Source: Mixta tenebrionis
GTDB lineage: Bacteria > Pseudomonadota > Gammaproteobacteria > Enterobacterales > Enterobacteriaceae
Direction: 5' to 3'
NCBI RefSeq assembly: GCF_006517625.1
Contig: NZ_VHQI01000013.1
Span: forward strand, 19,835 to 83,834
DNA: 64,000 nucleotides
Positions 59,155 through 64,000 of this stretch are shown here, piece by piece. Each line of letters opens with the position of its first letter. Within the stretch, counting starts at the first letter, position 1. The notes beneath the pieces were generated by a model. It searched no databases. It had not been told where the DNA came from and was given only the letters and a program-made list of their open reading frames with translations. Position numbers and translations under genes: made by a program.

Positions 59155-60292
59155 TATTCGCCTGGCGATCGTTCGCCAAAAATATCGCCCTGACGGCGGC
59201 GCCGAGCGCTTTATTTCACGGGCGCTGGAAGCGCTGAACCATGAACGACTCGATCTGAATATCATCACGCGCAGCTGGCAGGGCACGCCAAAGCCGGACT
59301 GGCGCCTGCATATTTGCAACCCGCCTCAATGGGGACGGGTATCACGCGAGCGCGGTTTTGCCGCCGCCGCGCGCGCCTGCTGGCAGCGTGAACGCTTTGA
59401 TATCGTACAGAGCCACGAGCGAATCGCCGGCTGCGATATTTTTCGCGCCGGGGATGGCGTCCATCGCGTCTGGCTGGAGCAGCGCGCGCGCATCGTCTCG
59501 CCGCTGCAGCGCCTGAGCGCCTCGCTCAGCCCCTACCATCGCTATGTACTGCGCGCGGAAGAGGAGATGTTTCACTCCTCCGCCTTAAAAAAGGTGATCT
59601 GCAATTCAGAGATGGTCAGGCAGGATATTATCCGCTGCTTTAATCTGCCGCACGAGCGCATCACGGTGATCTATAACGCTATCGATGCACAGCGCTTCCA
59701 GCCCGCAACCGAGGCTACCCGTCACGCGGCGCGGCAGCAGCTCTCTATCCCTCAGCAGGCCGTGGCGCTGATTTATGTCGGTTCAGGCTTCGAGCGTAAG
59801 GGGCTGAAGGCGGCGATCGAGGCAATAGCCCATAGCGATCGCTATCTGATCGTCGTCGGCCAGGATAAGCGCCAGTCGCGCTATCAGCAGCTGGCTAACC
59901 AGCTTAACTGCTTGGATCGCCTGCGTTTTGTTGGCGTTCAGCAGGATGTTCAGCCCTTCTACCATGCGGCGGACGGTCTGATTTTGCCCACGCTCTACGA
60001 TCCTTTTCCGAATGTTATTCTGGAAGCGATGGCCTGCGGCCTGCCGGTGATTACCAGCACCGGCTGTGGCGGAGCGGAATTTATCGCGCAGGGCAGGCAG
60101 GGCTTTGTCTGTGACGCGTTAGATATCAAGGCATTACACGAAGCGGTAATAGCTATTCCCGCTAAAGTAGAGAATTCAACGATGGGAGACGCGGCACGCG
60201 CCAGAATTTTGCCTTATACGCCGCAGCGGCTGGGCGCTGAGCTAAATTCGCTTTATCAGCAGCTGCTGGCAGGCTCGGCGGAAGTTAGATGA
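59147..60292 (+). CDS. wabG: LPS core glycosyltransferase family 4, WabG/WaaG type
   Basis: GT-B transferase acting on HepII: glucose (WaaG) in E. coli, galacturonic acid (WabG) in Klebsiella. RLAIVRQKYRPDGGAERF and the C-terminal TLYDPFPNVILEAMACGLPVI match the WaaG/WabG group. ATG 59147 (MRNIRLAIVRQ) gives 381 aa and overlaps waaQ by eight bases; AAGGAG lies upstream. I prefer wabG because the cluster has waaE and the Klebsiella-type layout, but which sugar is used is not shown by sequence alone. Confidence 0.85.
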   Translation: MRNIRLAIVRQKYRPDGGAERFISRALEALNHERLDLNIITRSWQGTPKPDWRLHICNPPQWGRVSRERGFAAAARACWQRERFDIVQSHERIAGCDIFRAGDGVHRVWLEQRARIVSPLQRLSASLSPYHRYVLRAEEEMFHSSALKKVICNSEMVRQDIIRCFNLPHERITVIYNAIDAQRFQPATEATRHAARQQLSIPQQAVALIYVGSGFERKGLKAAIEAIAHSDRYLIVVGQDKRQSRYQQLANQLNCLDRLRFVGVQQDVQPFYHAADGLILPTLYDPFPNVILEAMACGLPVITSTGCGGAEFIAQGRQGFVCDALDIKALHEAVIAIPAKVENSTMGDAARARILPYTPQRLGAELNSLYQQLLAGSAEVR

Positions 60293-60371
60293 GCGCCGGC
60301 GCGTTATCTGCTAACATGCGCATTCCGCATATTTTGCCCAGGTTTGACGCATAAGTGTCGTAAAGATCGGT

Positions 60372-61646
60372 ATGACGACGATTTACACCACCCTGCTTTA
60401 CCTTATCCAGCCCCTGATTTGGCTGCGCCTCTGGCTGCGCGGTCGTAAAGCGCCTGCCTATCGTAAACGCTGGGCTGAACGCTACGGTTTCTGCGCAGGA
60501 AAAGTCAGCCCCGGCGGCATTCTGCTGCATTCGGTTTCCGTAGGAGAAACGCTGGCGGCGGTGCCGCTGGTGCGGGCGCTGCGTCATCGCTATCCAACGT
60601 TGCCGATTACCGTCACTACCATGACGCCAACCGGCTCGGAGCGCGCGCAGTCGGCCTTCGGCAAAGATGTCCATCATGTTTACCTGCCTTACGACCTGCC
60701 CGACGCCGTTCATCGTTTTCTTAATACCGTCGATCCGCGGCTGGTCATTATTATGGAGACCGAGCTGTGGCCGAATCTGATTAAGGCGCTGCACGATCGC
60801 CAAATACCGCTGGTCATCGCTAATGCGCGTCTGTCGGCGCGCTCGGCGGCTGGCTACAAAAAGCTGGGGAAATTTATGCGTCGTCTGCTGCAACGCATTA
60901 CCCTGATAGCCGCGCAGAATGAAGAGGATGGCGCACGCTTTATTGAGCTGGGCCTGAAACGTTCCCAGCTGGCCATCACCGGCAGCCTGAAATTCGATAT
61001 TTCCGTTACGCCGGAGCTGGCGGCGCGGGCGATCACGCTACGTCGTCAGTGGGCGCCGCGCCGTCCGGTCTGGATCGCCACCAGCACCCACGAAGGGGAA
61101 GAGAGCATCATGCTGGAGGCGCATCGTCGCCTGCTGGCGCGCTTTCCCAATCTGCTGCTGATCCTGGTGCCGCGTCATCCGGAGCGTTTTGAGAGCGCGC
61201 GGGAAATGACGCAAAAAAGCGGCTTCAGCTATACCTTACGCAGCAGCGGCGAAATTCCTTCCGGTACGACTCAGGTGGTGATTGGCGATACCATGGGCGA
61301 GCTGATGCTGCTGTACGGCATTGCCGATCTCGCCTTTGTCGGCGGCAGCCTGGTGGAGCGCGGCGGTCATAATCCGCTGGAGCCGGCCGCACATGCGATT
61401 CCCGTGCTGATGGGGCCTCACACCTTTAACTTTAAAGATATCTGCAGCAAGCTGAAACAGGCCGATGGTCTGATCACCGTAACGGATACCGCCTCGCTGG
61501 TGCATGAAATCGCCAACCTGTTGGTTGATGATGACTATCGGCGCTATCACGGACGCCATGCGGTGGAGGTGCTGCATCAAAACCAGGGCGCATTGCAGCG
61601 CCTGCTTCAGCTACTCGAACCCTATCTGCCGCCACGGAACCATTAA
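60372..61646 (+). CDS. waaA: 3-deoxy-D-manno-octulosonic acid (Kdo) transferase
   Basis: Bifunctional enzyme that adds two Kdo residues to lipid IVA. N-terminal membrane anchor (about 3-20), then HSVSVGETLAAVPLVRAL, METELWPNLI and, in the CMP-Kdo half, GDTMGELMLLYG and FVGGSLVERGGHNPLEPAA. 424 aa against 425. The waaE ATG directly follows its stop. Confidence 0.98.
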   Translation: MTTIYTTLLYLIQPLIWLRLWLRGRKAPAYRKRWAERYGFCAGKVSPGGILLHSVSVGETLAAVPLVRALRHRYPTLPITVTTMTPTGSERAQSAFGKDVHHVYLPYDLPDAVHRFLNTVDPRLVIIMETELWPNLIKALHDRQIPLVIANARLSARSAAGYKKLGKFMRRLLQRITLIAAQNEEDGARFIELGLKRSQLAITGSLKFDISVTPELAARAITLRRQWAPRRPVWIATSTHEGEESIMLEAHRRLLARFPNLLLILVPRHPERFESAREMTQKSGFSYTLRSSGEIPSGTTQVVIGDTMGELMLLYGIADLAFVGGSLVERGGHNPLEPAAHAIPVLMGPHTFNFKDICSKLKQADGLITVTDTASLVHEIANLLVDDDYRRYHGRHAVEVLHQNQGALQRLLQLLEPYLPPRNH

Positions 61647-62902
<1,256 letters not shown>

Positions 62903-62931
62903 TTAAATATTGATGCCGGACATCGATCTGG

Positions 62932-62955
62932 CGTTATATACAATAATACATTTCG
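62932..62955. promoter_or_regulatory. ModE-like molybdate-responsive operator
   Basis: CGTTATATA (62932-62940), six bases, TACATTTCG (62947-62955). E. coli modA carries CGTTATATT-N6-TACATAACG, so the left half agrees at 8/9 and the right at 7/9. A -10-like TACAAT (62939-62944) lies inside it, so binding would block transcription of the downstream gene. From recalled consensus; not searched. Confidence 0.55.
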
Positions 62956-63039
62956 TTTTTGATGATTAAATCATCCTCAGCAGCTTATTAAGATGGTGGG
63001 CGCGTCGGCGTCGCGGCGCCGTTACCCTGGGGAGGAAAT

Positions 63040-63858
63040 ATGTCGATTGATAATATTGCTTTTGCCGATCTCTATCGTCAGCAGTGGGCGCTTAACGGGC
63101 GAACGGAAAAAGCGCCCGAACACTGGGACAGGCGCGCGGAAAAGCTCGCCCAGGGCTGCGACCATCCTGATAACGCCTACCTGAGACAGCTGCTGGCGAA
63201 GATCGACCTGCAAGGCGCCGCCACGCTGCTGGATATGGGCTGCGGCCCCGGCTCCGTCTGTCTGCCGCTGGCGGATAAACTGACGCATGTCTATGGCGTC
63301 GATTACAGCCAGGGCATGCTGCAGGCGGCCAGAAAGCGCGCGCAGCAGGCCGGCGTTGATAACCTCAGGCTAATACGACGCGCCTGGGAAGAGAACTGGG
63401 ATGATCTGCCGGTGTGTGATATTGCCGTTGCCTCGCGATCGACGCTGGTTGCCGATCTGGCGCAGGCGCTGGCAAAGTTAAATCAAAAGGCGCGGCTGCG
63501 GGTTTATACCACGCATCTGGTCAGGCCCTACTTTATTTCGCCGCTTATCCAGCGCCTTCTGGGGCGTGAAGTTACTGCATATCCCACCTACATTTACGCC
63601 GTTAATCTGCTTTACCAAATGGGCATTTATGCCCACGTTGATTTTATTCGCGACCCACGTCTGCCGCCCGACCCGGAAGATTTTGAACGTTTTGCCGAAA
63701 GCGTAAGCTGGTCAGGCGGCACGCTCAGCTGCGAGGATCGGCAACGTCTGTATGAGCTCTGGCAGCAACAGCGCCGTCAGGGAACGCTATCTACCTTGAT
63801 TCCGCCGCGCGACTGGGCGCTGGTGTGGTGGGATAGCTCTTCCACCGCGGGCGTATAA
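63040..63858 (+). CDS. Class I SAM-dependent methyltransferase
   Basis: Rossmann-fold methyltransferase of 272 aa, with motif I TLLDMGCGPGSV (Asp65, Gly67, Gly69) and a following acidic VYGVDYSQGML. The second half is not one I can assign to a substrate class. GGGGAGG precedes the ATG. A ModE-like site lies about 85 bases upstream, and the last codons and stop lie within the first copy of a 20-bp tandem repeat. I recall similar genes beside molybdate-type ABC transporters in enterobacteria, so a metal link is plausible but unproven. Confidence 0.85.
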   Translation: MSIDNIAFADLYRQQWALNGRTEKAPEHWDRRAEKLAQGCDHPDNAYLRQLLAKIDLQGAATLLDMGCGPGSVCLPLADKLTHVYGVDYSQGMLQAARKRAQQAGVDNLRLIRRAWEENWDDLPVCDIAVASRSTLVADLAQALAKLNQKARLRVYTTHLVRPYFISPLIQRLLGREVTAYPTYIYAVNLLYQMGIYAHVDFIRDPRLPPDPEDFERFAESVSWSGGTLSCEDRQRLYELWQQQRRQGTLSTLIPPRDWALVWWDSSSTAGV

Positions 63859-63940
63859 CCATCACCGCGGGCGATAACTATCACCGCGGGCGTATAACCA
63901 TCACCGCGGGCGTATAACCATCACCGCGGGCGTATAACCA
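63842..63940 (+). repeat. Tandem repeat array, 20-bp unit, five copies
   Basis: Unit TCACCGCGGGCGTATAACCA. Copy 1 (63842-63861, first base C) contains the methyltransferase stop TAA at 63856-63858; copy 2 (63862-63880) is 19 bases with a deletion and a C-to-T change; copies 3-5 (63881-63900, 63901-63920, 63921-63940) are identical. Copy number may vary between strains. Each copy carries TAA, and 20 is not a multiple of three, so reading through it is stopped in every frame soon after entry. Confidence 0.95.
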
Positions 63941-64000
63941 TGATATTTCGCTCCGCCGCTCAGATTGCAACGGCTAACCTCTGCGCCCTGATTCGTGCCA
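63940..64000 (+). CDS. Possible start of a further gene, cut by the window end
   Basis: ATG at 63940 opens a frame beginning MIFRSAAQIATANLCALIRA that runs off the window. There is no Shine-Dalgarno sequence: the upstream bases are the repeat array. Too short to identify; it may be spurious. Confidence 0.25.
   Translation, partial: MIFRSAAQIATANLCALIRA

Noticed and set aside
62961..62975. GATGAT-TAA-ATCATC hairpin after coaD as a terminator
   Set aside because: The T-run precedes rather than follows the stem on the plus strand, so it would not end coaD transcripts.

Overview
The window looks like a chromosomal segment of an enterobacterium. Gene order follows the Escherichia coli metJ-metB-metL, priA-cytR-ftsN-hslVU-menA-rraA-zapB-glpFKX, fpr-tpiA-cdh-sbp-pfkA-fieF-cpxP/cpxRA, trmL-cysE-gpsA-secB-grxC-yibN-envC-yibQ and tdh-kbl/hldD-waaF-waaC blocks almost gene for gene. 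The LPS core region ends in waaA-waaE-coaD with waaQ and a wabG-type gene, the arrangement known from Klebsiella and Serratia rather than E. coli K-12. Several accessory insertions fit the Erwiniaceae (Pantoea, Erwinia, Mixta), but the genus is an inference; no rRNA or other marker is present to settle it.

Layout. (1) 1-6950: the edge of a metF control region (MetJ boxes at the left end), then an accessory island with a three-gene type I secretion system (ABC transporter, HlyD-type adaptor, TolC-type outer membrane protein) and a lipase of the Serratia LipA / Pseudomonas I.3 family, its likely cargo. (2) 7014-11206: methionine genes metL, metB (minus) and metJ (plus), with tandem MetJ operators. 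(3) 11299-20215: rpmE, priA, cytR, ftsN, the heat-shock protease hslVU with a near-consensus sigma-32 promoter, menA, rraA, zapB. (4) 20665-31417: glycerol uptake and gluconeogenesis (glpF, glpK, glpX), emrD, fpr, yiiR, yiiQ, tpiA, cdh, sbp, pfkA. (5) 31631-37285: fieF, an AT-rich insert with a small zinc-ribbon protein and an orphan family-9 glycosyltransferase, then cpxP with the CpxQ small RNA in its 3' end, and cpxRA with a perfect CpxR box. (6) 37321-43481: trmL, cysE, gpsA, secB, grxC, yibN, envC, yibQ; gpmM, which sits between yibN and envC in E. coli, is missing here. (7) 43567-45700: two glycosyltransferases where E. coli has waaH. (8) 45746-62902: tdh, kbl and the LPS inner/outer core cluster from hldD to coaD. 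(9) 62903-64000: a methyltransferase gene preceded by a ModE-like operator and followed by a 20-bp tandem repeat array.

How the parts connect. The lipase island is a self-contained export unit. The met genes share MetJ control. The Cpx envelope-stress module (CpxP, CpxR, CpxA, CpxQ) is complete. hldD, waaF, waaC, waaQ, waaA, waaE, wabG, waaL and four unassigned transferases form a full pathway from ADP-heptose to core-lipid A with a ligase. No tRNA, rRNA, CRISPR array, IS element or prophage was recognised.
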